From Marinobacter sp. (GTDB taxonomy: Bacteria > Pseudomonadota > Gammaproteobacteria > Pseudomonadales > Oleiphilaceae): a stretch of 64,000 bases of DNA. Position numbers and translations under genes: made by a program. Of this stretch, positions 41,603 to 51,728 are shown piece after piece. Position 1 is the stretch's first letter. Every line of letters starts with the position of its first letter. The stretch lies in NCBI GenBank assembly GCA_022565395.1, contig JAIUMV010000008.1, positions 108,723 to 172,722 of the forward strand, in the 5' to 3' direction. The notes beneath the pieces are model-generated. The model had not been told where the DNA came from. It made no database searches and was given only the letters and a program-made list of their open reading frames with translations.

Positions 41603-44095
41603 ATGGCGCGGATTACGTACCACACAACCAATCGTTTTTTTGATTCACTGATTTCACGAGGTCGCATAGTCCTGCTGGGGTTAATGGCACTGGGGCTGGC
41701 GGCGTGTGGTGGAGGTGGCAACGGTGACGGTGGCAATGGTGGAGATGGAAACGTTGGCGGTGGCGGTGGAAATAATGGCGGTGGCACCGCCCCTGATGTG
41801 GCGGTACTAAGCGCCGAAGCTGCCCCCACAGCGGTAACCTTGAGCTGGTCTGGTGATACTGCCAGCTACGACCTGTATTATTCCACCGCCCCGGATTGCG
41901 ACACAGCCAATTACAACCTGTGCAGTGATGGCACCCTCATCCCTAATGTAACCAGCCCTCATACCGTCACAGGCCTGGACACGAATCAGAATTACTGGTT
42001 CAAGCTGGCTGCGACCGACAGCTCAGGAAGCGTAGCGCTCTCCAGTGAAGTGGGTACACGCACCATGAGCCTGCACCCTAACCGCAATGTTAATGCCCTG
42101 GCCACAGGAGCCGATGGCACCATCTATTTGGGCGGAGAATTCACCGCCATTGGGCCCAACACCGGTTATGGTGCACCCATCAGCCAACAGGATGGACGCG
42201 TCAGTGGCGCCTTCCCAACCGTAAATGGTGAAGTCCGTGCCGTGATTTCTGATGGTGATGGGGGCTGGTACATTGGCGGGGGTTTTACCAGCGTAGGTGG
42301 CAAAGCCCGCAACCACCTGGCTCATATCCGAGCCAATGGAACCCTGAGTGATTGGAGCCCCAACGCCAACGGATTCGTCCTCGCCCTCGCGATCTCCGGC
42401 AATACCCTCTATGCAGGGGGGGAGTTCACCAGCATCAATGGTGAGGCGCGTAATCACCTCGCCGCCATTGAAACCAACAATGACGGCACCCTGTCAGACT
42501 GGAACCCTGATGCTGATCACTTTGTAAACGCTCTGGCAGTTTCTGACGACGTTGTCTATGTGGGAGGAAGATTCACCAGCATCAACAGTGAAACGCGCAA
42601 TCGCCTGGCCGCCATTAACAGCGACGGCAGCCTGAAAAACTGGAACCCCGATGCTGACAACGTGGTGGAAACTGTGGCGGTCTCCGGCGGCACTGTCTAT
42701 GTAGGGGGGAACTTCACCAAAATTGGCAGCAAAACGCGTAATCGCATCGCCGCCATCAGTACCAACGGCAGCCTGACAGACTGGGATCCCAGTGCCAGCA
42801 GCTGGGTCCAGACCATCGTCGTCTCCGGCAACATCCTTTATGTGGGCGGGAGCTTCAACAGCATCGGCGGTGAAACGCGCTCTGGCCTCGCTGCCTTCGA
42901 TACTGGAAACGAAGGCAGTCTGACAGACTGGGATCCCGAGCCCACTGGCACGGTCCGGGCCCTGGCCGTTTCCGGTAGCACCGTTTATGTGGGGGGAGGC
43001 TTCACGCGCATCGGCGATACTCCACGTAGTCGTCTCGCTGCAATCGACATCGACGGTAGCCTGACAGGCTGGAACCCCGATGCCAGCGGCGGCGAGCTCA
43101 ACCCCTTGGTCTACGCCCTGGCCGCCTCCGGCAGCACTGTCTATGCAGGAGGAACCTTCACCACTCTTGGCACTACACCACGCAATCGCTTAGCGGCCAT
43201 CCATACTGACGGTAGCCTAAGCGACTGGAACCCCAGTGCTGACCGTGAGGTCAACGCTCTGGCCGTCTCCGACAACATTGTTTATGTCGGGGGGAGGTTC
43301 AACAACATTACCATTAATGGCAACGAAACAGAGCGTAATCGCCTCGCAGCCATTGACACCGACGGCAACCTGACAACCTGGAATCCTGACGCCAATAACA
43401 CGGTCCGGGCCCTCGCGCTCTCTGGCAGCACCGTCTATGCAGGGGGGAGCTTTACCAATATCAATGGCACCGAGCGTAATCACCTCGCCGCCATCGGCAC
43501 CAGCGGTAGCGGTGCTCTGACAAGCTGGAACCCTGACGCCAATAACCCGGTCCGGGCTCTCGCAATCTCGGGCGATACCGTTTATGTGGGCGGCAGCTTC
43601 ACCAGCATTTCCGGTGAAACGCGCTTGCGCCTCGCCGCCTTCGGCACCAACGGCACTCTGACGGACTGGGATCCCAGGGCCTCCAATCCAAACAGGCCAA
43701 ACCACTCAGTCCACACTATCGCGGTCTCCGGCAGCACTGTCTATGTGGGAGGCACTTTCAACCGCATCGACAACATCGAGCGTAATTACCTCGCTGCCAT
43801 CGGGACCGACGGCCCCCTGAGTACCACCTGGAACCCCAATCCCAGCCTTGAGATCAATGCCCTGGCGGTCTCCGGCAGCACCGTCTATGTAGGGGGATGG
43901 TTCTCCACCATTGGTGGCGAATCACGCAGAAGTCTCGCCGCTATAGGCACCAACGGCAGCCTGAGAAGCTGGAACCCCGAAGCCAGCAGCTGGGTCAATG
44001 CCTTGACGGTCTCCGACGGCACTGTTTATGCGGGGGGGCGCTTCACCACTATTGGCGGGAACCCGATGCCATATTTTTCACCGTTGGCACCGTAG
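41603..44095 (+). CDS. Repeat-rich beta-propeller-like lipoprotein (delta-60 repeats)
   Basis: 830 residues from the ATG at 41603, with AGGAG 7 bases before. The lipobox LAACGG is followed by a long Gly/Asn linker, a fibronectin-III-like domain (about 60-145: SWSGDTASYDLYYS...), then about 12 tandem repeats of 45-53 residues with the pattern VYVGGxFTxI...RNxLAAI...LTxWNPDA. Such repeats build beta-propellers. No catalytic motif is visible. Repeats are also similar at DNA level, so recombinational change in copy number is likely. Probably exposed at the outer membrane surface. No leader copy precedes it, so it may be in one transcript with the first lipoprotein only if the terminator leaks. 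Confidence 0.88.
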   Translation: MARITYHTTNRFFDSLISRGRIVLLGLMALGLAACGGGGNGDGGNGGDGNVGGGGGNNGGGTAPDVAVLSAEAAPTAVTLSWSGDTASYDLYYSTAPDCDTANYNLCSDGTLIPNVTSPHTVTGLDTNQNYWFKLAATDSSGSVALSSEVGTRTMSLHPNRNVNALATGADGTIYLGGEFTAIGPNTGYGAPISQQDGRVSGAFPTVNGEVRAVISDGDGGWYIGGGFTSVGGKARNHLAHIRANGTLSDWSPNANGFVLALAISGNTLYAGGEFTSINGEARNHLAAIETNNDGTLSDWNPDADHFVNALAVSDDVVYVGGRFTSINSETRNRLAAINSDGSLKNWNPDADNVVETVAVSGGTVYVGGNFTKIGSKTRNRIAAISTNGSLTDWDPSASSWVQTIVVSGNILYVGGSFNSIGGETRSGLAAFDTGNEGSLTDWDPEPTGTVRALAVSGSTVYVGGGFTRIGDTPRSRLAAIDIDGSLTGWNPDASGGELNPLVYALAASGSTVYAGGTFTTLGTTPRNRLAAIHTDGSLSDWNPSADREVNALAVSDNIVYVGGRFNNITINGNETERNRLAAIDTDGNLTTWNPDANNTVRALALSGSTVYAGGSFTNINGTERNHLAAIGTSGSGALTSWNPDANNPVRALAISGDTVYVGGSFTSISGETRLRLAAFGTNGTLTDWDPRASNPNRPNHSVHTIAVSGSTVYVGGTFNRIDNIERNYLAAIGTDGPLSTTWNPNPSLEINALAVSGSTVYVGGWFSTIGGESRRSLAAIGTNGSLRSWNPEASSWVNALTVSDGTVYAGGRFTTIGGNPMPYFSPLAP

Positions 44096-44300
44096 TGCAT
44101 CAGGGGTTAAATCAGGGCAGGATCCTTATAAAAGGTTGAAAGCCGGGACTGATTAGTGGCCGGTTGCGGAGCAGCTGGCCTAAACAGTCGCCGAGTAACT
44201 GCTGGCAGCCCCTCAGCCCGGGCAATATTCACTGCATCTAATCGTCTGACTGCAGCCCGACCGCTGCACTTCAATCACCCTCCCCCTCACCGTTAACGTC
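44096..44300. other. Gap with no recognisable gene
   Basis: About 205 bases after the propeller gene without an open frame, promoter or hairpin that I can support. The conserved leader copy 2 begins after it. Confidence 0.5.
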
Positions 44301-44483
44301 AACCGCTAACAGTAACAATAGCCAAAGCTAACCTTGCGGGTTAGCCCGTTTGCGTGATACCGCCAGCGCCCTCATCGGAAGTACAGTGGTGGTCATTAGC
44401 CGTACTCGGATGCACGGAGGCCAAACGGTCATGCAAGACACCAACTTCCCCTCAGCGCGTGGTCTGATGACACGCGCTTTTTT
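44301..44483 (+). ncRNA. Conserved structured leader, copy 2, with terminator
   Basis: Homologous to copy 1 over the full length. Stem GCTAACC / GGTTAGC (44327-44345) with a 5-base loop TTGCG is perfect here. ACCGCCA can pair with TGGTGGT around a central loop. The 31-base block 44410-44440 is identical to copy 1. It ends in an intrinsic terminator: AGCGCGTG (44454) and CACGCGCT (44471) with a 9-base loop and six T residues. The next lipoprotein start is 142 bases downstream, similar to 160 for copy 1, pointing to attenuation of those genes or to a small RNA. Confidence 0.7.
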
Positions 44484-44624
44484 GCTATCACTGATAACCG
44501 CCCAACCCAGTGAGAACGCTGCCCAGCGACCCCTCAACCTGTTCTGACCTACTCAATGTGCGGCGGCTCCGGGGCCTGCGAGCGTGCGAGGTCCTGGGCC
44601 ACCTTTACAACAAAGGCAATTAAC

Positions 44625-46529
44625 ATGAAAAAGAACAACCTGATCTGTGCCCTCGTATTAGGCTCCGGCTTGCTGGCGGCAGGCTGCGGCGGCGGTTCTG
44701 GTTCCAGTGCCGGTAATGACACCACACCACCGGCAGGCCCCGGCGGCCAGCCCGGCGGCGAACTCACGACACTGGATAGTGAGTGGGCTCATCCCCAACT
44801 GCCGGGCTATACCCTGAATGCAGTAACCGCTCACAGTACCGACGGATTTATCAGCGTCGGTAATCGGGGAACCGTCCTGAAATCTGACGATGGTCAGGAC
44901 TGGTCGTTGGTTGCGCACCTGACCAGCACCAACCTGAATGCGGTAGCGAGCAACGGGCAGCTCCTGGTTGCCGTCGGCGGTGGTACAAGCGGCACATCGG
45001 GGGGTGTGATTTTCTTCAGCAATGACGGTGGCGCCAGCTGGCAGCAGGCGGCCACCCCCGACAATACCGGCGGCTTGAATGCGGTTGTCTGGACAGGCAA
45101 TACCTTCATTGCCTTGGGTCAGGCATCCGGCAGCCATTTAACCAGCAGCAATGGCCAGGACTGGACCCGGCAAAACAGTGGCCCAAACGCAGCAACACGG
45201 GCTATAGCCGCTAACGGAGCCACCTTGGTAACAGCCCATATGCGCAGGCTGTTTCGCAGCACCGACGGCGGGTCCACCTGGTCCGAAAGCTATGACTACG
45301 GCGCGAATACTAATTATAACGACCTGATCTTCAATGGCACTGAGTTTGCCGCCGTTGGCGACATAGTATGGCGCTTTCAGAGCAGCGAGTCAGGCAACAC
45401 CAACAGCTGGGATGTCGATCTTATTACTGGGAGCTCCCCCCCGACAACCCACTCACTGGGCAGCGCATCCGCCAACGCTATCACCTTTGCCAATGATCAC
45501 TACTGGATTGCCGACAACCGGGGCCATCTGCACAAAAGAGCGGCCAGCGATATGGAATCCTGGGAGAGCCTGGGCGCGACGACCAGCAACAATCGTGCGT
45601 TGAACAGTATTGTTCACGCCAACGGCCGTTTCGTTGCCGTCGGTAACGCCGGCAGCCTGGTCTATTCTGACGACGGCGAGAACTGGCATGAAGTTAATGA
45701 GTTTGATCTTCCAGCCAACAGCTGGAGGAACATGGCCGCCAATGATGACGGTCGGCTGGTGGCCATCACGCAATCGGGCTGGATTGGCTGGAGCGACGAT
45801 GGCACGGAATGGCACCAGGTGCCACTGGCCGGTGACCCTACACTGACGGATATCGCCTGGACCGGCACCCGCTATGTTGTCAGCGGAACGGGCGTCGTGG
45901 GTCACAGCGTGGACGGCAGCAACTGGACCATGGAAACCCCGGGCGCAACAACCATTGGCTTCACACATGTGGCCGGTAACGGCGATCAGTGGCTGGCCAT
46001 GGTGGGGGGCAATGCTGCCAATGACAGCCTTGCGATCTGCAACCCCAGTGGCTGTACCCTGAGCCAGGCGCCTGATGCCTCCCGCAGTCTGACCTATTCG
46101 GTTGACCGCTATCTGGTCGTTAGCTTTTCGGGTCGCGTCAGCGCAAGCGAGGACGGCAACACCTGGCAAACTAACATCAGCCGGGCCATTCCACACACCA
46201 ATCTCGGCTGGGTGAGGCTGGCCTCTGCCGGCAACACCGTAGTTGCGGCCGCACCGACACAATCAGAAACCCGCACCTATGTCAGTGCCGACGGCGGCGA
46301 CAGCTGGAGTGCGGCTAGCTTTCCGGAGAGTGCCGCCATCACAGCCAGTGCCCTCTATCATGATGGCGAAACCTTCTACCTGGTGGACAGCGGCGCCAAC
46401 ATGTTGTGGACCAGCGATAGTGGTGCCGACTGGGCTGGCCAGGCGCTGATTCACCCATTCAATGGCGTGGCCCGCAGTGGCGGCGATGGTTATTTCCTCG
46501 GTGGAGCGGGCAATATTCATCGTTTCTGA
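44625..46529 (+). CDS. Lipoprotein with BNR/YCF48-like propeller repeats
   Basis: 634 residues from the ATG at 44625 (AAGG at 8). Lipobox LAAGCGGG, a Gly/Pro linker, then repeated segments of the BNR type (SDDGQDWS, SNDGGASWQ, STDGGSTWSES, SDDGENWHE, SDDGTEWHQ, SADGGDSWSA) that form bladed propellers in sialidase-like and YCF48-like proteins. No sialidase arginine triad is recognised. Surface or outer-membrane location is inferred. Follows leader copy 2 and ends at a strong hairpin. Confidence 0.85.
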   Translation: MKKNNLICALVLGSGLLAAGCGGGSGSSAGNDTTPPAGPGGQPGGELTTLDSEWAHPQLPGYTLNAVTAHSTDGFISVGNRGTVLKSDDGQDWSLVAHLTSTNLNAVASNGQLLVAVGGGTSGTSGGVIFFSNDGGASWQQAATPDNTGGLNAVVWTGNTFIALGQASGSHLTSSNGQDWTRQNSGPNAATRAIAANGATLVTAHMRRLFRSTDGGSTWSESYDYGANTNYNDLIFNGTEFAAVGDIVWRFQSSESGNTNSWDVDLITGSSPPTTHSLGSASANAITFANDHYWIADNRGHLHKRAASDMESWESLGATTSNNRALNSIVHANGRFVAVGNAGSLVYSDDGENWHEVNEFDLPANSWRNMAANDDGRLVAITQSGWIGWSDDGTEWHQVPLAGDPTLTDIAWTGTRYVVSGTGVVGHSVDGSNWTMETPGATTIGFTHVAGNGDQWLAMVGGNAANDSLAICNPSGCTLSQAPDASRSLTYSVDRYLVVSFSGRVSASEDGNTWQTNISRAIPHTNLGWVRLASAGNTVVAAAPTQSETRTYVSADGGDSWSAASFPESAAITASALYHDGETFYLVDSGANMLWTSDSGADWAGQALIHPFNGVARSGGDGYFLGGAGNIHRF

Positions 46530-46536
46530 CTTGCCG

Positions 46537-46573
46537 GACAGGCAGCGGGCCGTTGACCTGCCCGCTGCCTGTC
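46537..46573. terminator. Bidirectional hairpin
   Basis: A perfect 14-bp stem (GACAGGCAGCGGGC / GCCCGCTGCCTGTC) with a 9-base loop between the convergent BNR lipoprotein and CPXCG genes. It overlaps the last bases of the minus-strand gene. Confidence 0.75.
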
Positions 46574-46763
46574 AGTCATCCTCACCCGACACATCCACAG
46601 TTACCAGCTCGCCTTCCATAACCACCACCCTGACCACCATAGGCCGGCAACACACACTGCAGTCCTCAGTGTAGGTCTGGTCGTCCACTGAACAGTCAAT
46701 CACCAGCTCAATCTGCTCCCAGCAACAGGGGCACTGCACTGCTGTCGTCTGTAAGCCATACAT
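46572..46763 (-). CDS. Small CPXCG-type zinc-ribbon protein
   Basis: 63 residues starting MYGLQTTAVQCPCCWE, with Cys pairs at 11/13/14 and 35/38/39 spaced as in the 'CPXCG motif-containing cysteine-rich' family. Probably one zinc ribbon; an acidic C-terminus (VSGEDD) follows. GAGG lies about 10 bases upstream of the ATG. Function unknown; conserved in many gammaproteobacteria. Confidence 0.87.
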   Translation of the reverse strand: MYGLQTTAVQCPCCWEQIELVIDCSVDDQTYTEDCSVCCRPMVVRVVVMEGELVTVDVSGEDD

Positions 46764-46847
46764 CTGCGTATTACCTCTTCGACCGCTGTTGCAACAGTGT
46801 ACGCTGACCGCTAGCCATCGTGTCACCTTCACTCCGGGGAGCTCCGC

Positions 46848-47123
46848 ATGCCACTGCCTGATAGCTGGCACAACCTGACACCTTCGGATCAATCCCGGCT
46901 GATCGAGATGGCATGGGAGGACCGCACGCCGTTTGAGGCCATCGAGAACCTCTACGGCCTGAGGGAGGCCGATGTTATCCACATCATGCGCCGGCAGCTC
47001 AAGCCGGGTGCCTTTCGCGCCTGGCGCCAGCGAGTCAGCGGCCGGCGCACCAAGCACCTTACCCGGCGTCCGGCGGACGTTATCCGCGCCTACTGTCCCA
47101 CGCAATACAAACACAGGCGCTGA
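46848..47123 (+). CDS. TIGR03643/DUF2805-family protein
   Basis: 91 residues. The family core IEMAWEDRTPFEAIENLYGL and VIHIMRRQLKPGAFRAWRQRVSGRRTKH is recognisable. Basic C-terminus and helix pattern suggest nucleic-acid binding, not shown. Divergent from the CPXCG gene. Confidence 0.88.
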   Translation: MPLPDSWHNLTPSDQSRLIEMAWEDRTPFEAIENLYGLREADVIHIMRRQLKPGAFRAWRQRVSGRRTKHLTRRPADVIRAYCPTQYKHRR

Positions 47124-47225
47124 GCTGGGGTATGTAAAGGTTTGGCAAAACCGGTGCAGGAACCTTTTGTTTGACCGCCTATCTCATTAAGGTTTCCACA
47201 AAGCCTGTCGTTGGAGCTGTACATC

Positions 47226-48374
47226 ATGACACCCCCTTCCCGTACCCGCCGGCACTGGCTGACATTGATCACCGTCGCCGTCTTGTTGCTCGCGGCGGCT
47301 CTGATCTGGTGGCAACTGCACAGTAATGATCGCGGCAGCCCCCTCAACACGGTGACCGTGGACCGGGGTGACATCCAGCAACTGGTGAGCGCCACCGGTG
47401 TGCTGGAGCCCCGCAGCTATGTGGATGTTGGCGCTCAGGTTTCCGGCCAGCTGGACAAACTGCATGTGCGGGTGGGGCAATCCGTAGCCCGGGGGGACCT
47501 GTTGGCAGAGATTGACCCCACCGTTTATGTGGCCAAGGTGGACGCCACCCGCGCCCAGTTGCAGAATCAGCAGGCGCAGCTGCTGGACCGCCAGGCGCAG
47601 CTGCAGTTGGCAGAGATCCAGCACCGGCGCCAGCAGAACCTGTTCCGGGAGGACGCCACTACCCGCGAAGCACTGCAAATGGCAGAGGCTAACCTGACCT
47701 CGGCGCAAGCACAGCTGGCCATGCTGGAAGCACAGATCCAGCAGACAGCCTCCACCCTGCGGGCCGAAGAAGCCAACCTGAGTTACGCCCGTATCTATGC
47801 CCCCATGGACGGCACGGTGGTTACCATTGAGGCCCGTCAGGGCCAGACCCTGAATGCCAGCCAGCAAGCACCGGTGCTGATGCGCATTGCCGACCTGGCC
47901 ACCATGCGGGTGCGGGCCCAGGTGTCCGAGGCGGATATCAGCAAGCTGCGCCCGGGCATGGCGGTTTACTTTACCACCTTGGGAGACCCGGCAAACCGGC
48001 TTTACGGCACGCTGGACTACGTGGAACCCACCCCGGAAGTCACCAATAACGTGGTGCTCTACAATGCCCTGTTTGATGTGGATAACCAGCAGGGCCGGCT
48101 GCTGCCGCACATGACAGCCCAGGTGTTCTTTGTACAAGAGGAAGCCCTTGATGTATTACGGGTGCCCGTGGCGGCCTTGCAGGGGCGTCAGGTACAGGTG
48201 CTGGATGCCAACGGCCAGCCCCAGGCCCGCAGTGTCCGCACCGGCGTGCGTAACCGCGTGCATGCGGAAGTGTTGGACGGCCTGCAGGAGGGCGATCAGC
48301 TGGTGATTGCCAGCCGCGACCCCCGCAGTGGCAGCGATGCCCGGACACCCAGCGTCAGAGGCATGCTGCGATGA
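47226..48374 (+). CDS. macA: MacA-like periplasmic adaptor of an ABC exporter
   Basis: 382 residues from the ATG at 47226, which has GGAG 9 bases upstream. An N-terminal membrane anchor (about 15-33) is followed by a lipoyl/barrel-sandwich domain with [15 protein letters not shown], a long coiled-coil hairpin about 100-190 rich in Gln and Ala, then beta-barrel domains with PMDGTVV and [12 protein letters not shown]. It links the MacB pump to the outer membrane channel. Its stop overlaps the macB start (ATGA). Confidence 0.92.
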   Translation: MTPPSRTRRHWLTLITVAVLLLAAALIWWQLHSNDRGSPLNTVTVDRGDIQQLVSATGVLEPRSYVDVGAQVSGQLDKLHVRVGQSVARGDLLAEIDPTVYVAKVDATRAQLQNQQAQLLDRQAQLQLAEIQHRRQQNLFREDATTREALQMAEANLTSAQAQLAMLEAQIQQTASTLRAEEANLSYARIYAPMDGTVVTIEARQGQTLNASQQAPVLMRIADLATMRVRAQVSEADISKLRPGMAVYFTTLGDPANRLYGTLDYVEPTPEVTNNVVLYNALFDVDNQQGRLLPHMTAQVFFVQEEALDVLRVPVAALQGRQVQVLDANGQPQARSVRTGVRNRVHAEVLDGLQEGDQLVIASRDPRSGSDARTPSVRGMLR

Positions 48375-50305
48375 CAGCGCCCGCACCGCTGATTGAGCTG
48401 CAGGGTATCCAGCGTATTTTTGGCGAGGGCGAGCTGGCGGTACCGGTGCTCAAGGGCATCAACCTGACCATCTACCCAGGCGAATTTGTCGCCATCATGG
48501 GTCCCTCCGGCTCCGGTAAATCCACCCTGATGAATATCCTTGGCTGCCTGGATCAGGCCAGCAGCGGCAGCTATCGCTTCGCCGGACGGGATGTGTCCGC
48601 CCTGAGCCGGGATGAGTTGGCGCTGTTGCGGCGGGATGCCTTTGGCTTTGTGTTTCAGCGCTACCACCTGTTGCCCGGCATGACCGCCCGCGAGAATGTG
48701 GAGATTCCCGCCATCTACGCCGGCCTGTCCAGCCCCGCCCGCCGGGAGCGGGCCAGCCAGCTGCTGACCGGGCTGGGGCTTGGGGAACGCCTGCTGCATC
48801 GCCCTTCGCAACTGTCCGGTGGTCAGCAGCAACGGGTCTCCATCGCCCGCGCCCTGATGAACGGCGGCCAGGTGATCTTTGCCGACGAGCCCACCGGCGC
48901 CCTGGACAGTAAAAGCAGCCAGGAGGTGATCCGCCTGCTCACCGAGCTGTCAGACCGGGGACACACGGTGATTCTCATCACCCATGACCCGGATGTGGCG
49001 CGAGTAGCACGGCGGCAGATTCATATTGCCGATGGCGACATCGTGCAGGACACCGGTCCCCTGCCGCACACCCGGCCGGCCGCCACTAAGCCGCCTGCCG
49101 CCCAACGCGCCCTGTTCAGCGACTGGCAGGAAGCCATCCGCAGCGCCCTGAGGTCCCTGCGCAGCAACCTGTTTCGTACCGCCCTCACCCTGCTGGGGAT
49201 TGTCATCGGCGTGGCCTCGGTGATTACCATGCTGGCTATTGGCGAGGGCGCCCGTAAAGACGTGGTGGACCGCATCAGCACCATGGGCAGCGACCTGTTA
49301 CTAATCCGCCCTGGCGGCCCGGACCAGCGGGGCGGCCGTTGGTCGGTAACCACTCTGGTGCCGGACGATTACCGGGCCATCAACGACATTCCCGGCGTAC
49401 TGGCCGCCATTCCTGAACTTACCGGCGGCTATACCCTGCGCTACGGTAACCGGGACCACCGAGCAGAGATCAACGCCACTGCATCGGCCTTCCCGGTAGC
49501 TCGCCAGTGGCCGGTCGCCGAAGGGACCTTCTTTGATACGGCAGACCAAACCAACTACGCCGCGGTGGCCGTGCTGGGCCGCACCGCGGCTGACACCCTG
49601 TTCCCCGGTGAAAGCCCGCTGGGCAAACACCTGCTGATCAACAACGTGTTGTTTGAAGTGATCGGGGTAATGACGGAGAAAGGCGCCTCCCCCATGGGGC
49701 ATGACCAGGATGATGTGGTGTTTGTGCCCTACACCACCGGCAGCCTGCGCATCTTCGGCCAGACCCATCTGCGCAACATCACTGTAGCGGTAGCGGATAC
49801 CCGACGTATGCATGAAGTCGAGGGCGTCATTCACCAGACCCTGCTGACCCGCCATGGCGCCGAAGACTTCACCATTCGCAATATGGCGTCCTTGATCGAG
49901 ACCATCTCGGAAACCCAGAACACCCTCACCTGGCTGCTGGGCTCCATCGCCGCCATTTCCCTGCTGGTGGGCGGTATCGGCGTGATGAATATCATGCTGG
50001 TCAGTGTCACCGAGCGCACCCGGGAAATCGGTATCCGTATGGCCACCGGCGCCCGAGCCCGCAATATCCTGCAGCAGTTTCTTACCGAAGCATGGCTGGT
50101 ATCGGCCATTGGTGGACTGATCGGCGTCATGCTGGGCATTGCCGCCACCCAGCTGGTAGGGGCCTTCGATACGCCGGTACATATGACCCTGCTACCGATG
50201 GTGCTGGCCTTTACCTGCGCGTTTCTGACCGGATTACTGTTTGGCCTGCTGCCGGCCCGCAAAGCCGCTCACCTCGACCCCGTTCATGCCCTGGCCTCGG
50301 AGTAA
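48371..50305 (+). CDS. macB: MacB-like ABC exporter, fused ATPase and permease
   Basis: 644 residues. The N-terminal ATPase has Walker [10 protein letters not shown], the signature [15 protein letters not shown], Walker [13 protein letters not shown] and the H-loop ILITHD. After about residue 260 come a membrane helix, a large periplasmic MacB_PCD domain, then three helices with the FtsX-type ending ([28 protein letters not shown]). It mechanically drives efflux of macrolides, lipopeptides or toxins in known relatives. The real substrate here is unknown. Confidence 0.94.
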   Translation: MTAPAPLIELQGIQRIFGEGELAVPVLKGINLTIYPGEFVAIMGPSGSGKSTLMNILGCLDQASSGSYRFAGRDVSALSRDELALLRRDAFGFVFQRYHLLPGMTARENVEIPAIYAGLSSPARRERASQLLTGLGLGERLLHRPSQLSGGQQQRVSIARALMNGGQVIFADEPTGALDSKSSQEVIRLLTELSDRGHTVILITHDPDVARVARRQIHIADGDIVQDTGPLPHTRPAATKPPAAQRALFSDWQEAIRSALRSLRSNLFRTALTLLGIVIGVASVITMLAIGEGARKDVVDRISTMGSDLLLIRPGGPDQRGGRWSVTTLVPDDYRAINDIPGVLAAIPELTGGYTLRYGNRDHRAEINATASAFPVARQWPVAEGTFFDTADQTNYAAVAVLGRTAADTLFPGESPLGKHLLINNVLFEVIGVMTEKGASPMGHDQDDVVFVPYTTGSLRIFGQTHLRNITVAVADTRRMHEVEGVIHQTLLTRHGAEDFTIRNMASLIETISETQNTLTWLLGSIAAISLLVGGIGVMNIMLVSVTERTREIGIRMATGARARNILQQFLTEAWLVSAIGGLIGVMLGIAATQLVGAFDTPVHMTLLPMVLAFTCAFLTGLLFGLLPARKAAHLDPVHALASE

Positions 50306-50309
50306 CCCC

Positions 50310-51698
50310 ATGCGCAACGCCCTACCCGCTCTGCTGACCCTGGCGCTACTGACCGGTTGCGCCAGCTTCCGCCCGGAGCCTGTGAGCGCGCCCGTAAGCC
50401 CGCCGGACCACTGGCCGGTGGACCAGGCCGAGGGTGACGCCATCAGCCCAAGCTGGTGGCAGAACTTCCATGACCCACAGCTGGACAAGCTGATCCATCA
50501 GGCGCTGACTCATAATCCGGGGCTGGCAGCCGCGGCCCAGGCAGTGATTCAGGCCGACCTGCAATTACAGAGCGCTGGCGCATCCCTGCTGCCTTCCGTT
50601 GGCGCTGGCGCCAGCACCGGTCGCCAGGCAACCTGGGCATCCGGCAGTAGTACCAGCACCGGTAGTTCCACCAGCGCATCAGTGGCCGTGGATTATGAAA
50701 TTGATCTGTGGGGCCGTTTATCGGCCGCTCAGGGAGCTGCGCTGGCCAACCTGCAGGCCAGCCGCCATGACTATGACACCGCCCGGATCACCCTGCAGGC
50801 CGCCGTGGCCACCACCTGGTTTGAGTGGCTGGAGCTGCAGCAACGGGCCGAAACGGCCCGCAGCAATCTGGCACTGGGACAACGCACCCTGGCGCTGGTG
50901 GAAGCACGCCACCGCAACGGCGCCGCCAGCCGGGCTGAACTGGCGCGCCAGCAAACCGCCGTACTGAACCTGGAAAACGCCGTACCGCCCCTCGACTACC
51001 AGGCTCGACAGCGCCTGGCGGCCCTGCGAGTGCTGACCGGCCAGCTCCCCTTCACGGGTGAGACGCCGGTAGCCGACATCAACCAGATACAGATTCCCCG
51101 TATCGACCCCGCGACCCCCGCCGAGCTGATTACCCGCCGCCCGGACCTGGCCGCCCACGAGGCGCGCCTGACCGCCGCCAGCGCCGATATTGCCCAGGCC
51201 CGCGCGGCCCTGCTGCCCTCGGCATCCCTGAGCGCTGCGGTGCGTTTGAGTAGCGACAGCCTGTTCAGCCTGGCGGACCCGGTACGCAGTGTGAATGGTC
51301 TGCTCAGCCTGAGTCAGGCCCTGTTTGATGGCGGCCAGCGCCGCAATACCGTCGCCCTGACCGAGTCCCGCCGCATCGCCCTGTTGGAAAACTATCGCGC
51401 CAGCCTACTGACTGCCTTTCAGGAGACCGGTGATGCGCTGGAGCGGGAAGCCCTGTTCGCGGAACAGGAGGCGCGGCTACAAACCATTGTCCGGGAGGCA
51501 GAACAAACCTTGCGGCTGACGGAAGTGCGCTACCGGGAAGGTGCCGATGACCTGCTGAGCCTGCTGGAAAGTCAGCGCAACCTGTTCGACGCCCGCCAGC
51601 AACTCAGCCAGGCCCGCCTTAATCGCCTGCTGGCCGCGGTGGATCTGTATCGGGCACTGGGTGGCGGATGGCAGCCGGATAACGCAGAGGCGTCGTGA
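50310..51698 (+). CDS. Outer membrane factor lipoprotein of the tripartite exporter (NodT/OprM family)
   Basis: 462 residues from the ATG at 50310 with GGAG 7-10 bases before. Lipobox LLTGCASF with Cys17. The TolC-like helical repeats are evident (WWQNFHDPQLDKLIHQALTHNPGLAAA, LQASRHDYDTARITLQAAVATTWFEW, RPDLAAHEARLTAASADIAQARA, RLTEVRYREGADDLLSLLESQRNLF). It forms the trimeric channel for the MacAB pump encoded just upstream, five bases away. The three genes are a complete export operon. Confidence 0.93.
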   Translation: MRNALPALLTLALLTGCASFRPEPVSAPVSPPDHWPVDQAEGDAISPSWWQNFHDPQLDKLIHQALTHNPGLAAAAQAVIQADLQLQSAGASLLPSVGAGASTGRQATWASGSSTSTGSSTSASVAVDYEIDLWGRLSAAQGAALANLQASRHDYDTARITLQAAVATTWFEWLELQQRAETARSNLALGQRTLALVEARHRNGAASRAELARQQTAVLNLENAVPPLDYQARQRLAALRVLTGQLPFTGETPVADINQIQIPRIDPATPAELITRRPDLAAHEARLTAASADIAQARAALLPSASLSAAVRLSSDSLFSLADPVRSVNGLLSLSQALFDGGQRRNTVALTESRRIALLENYRASLLTAFQETGDALEREALFAEQEARLQTIVREAEQTLRLTEVRYREGADDLLSLLESQRNLFDARQQLSQARLNRLLAAVDLYRALGGGWQPDNAEAS

Positions 51699-51700
51699 AA

Positions 51701-51716
51701 AGGGGCAACAGCCCCT
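51701..51716. terminator. Short hairpin between convergent genes
   Basis: AGGGGC / GCCCCT with a 4-base loop; A-rich on both sides (GAAA before, AAAAAG after), giving a short U-tract on either strand. Confidence 0.5.
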
Positions 51717-51728
51717 GACAAAAAGAAC

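Noticed and set aside
44410..44547. A short reading frame beginning MQDTNFPSARG inside leader copy 2, with a similar start in copy 1
   Set aside because: After the first nine residues the frames diverge, and the leader's spacer changes length by a non-multiple of three; RNA conservation explains it better.
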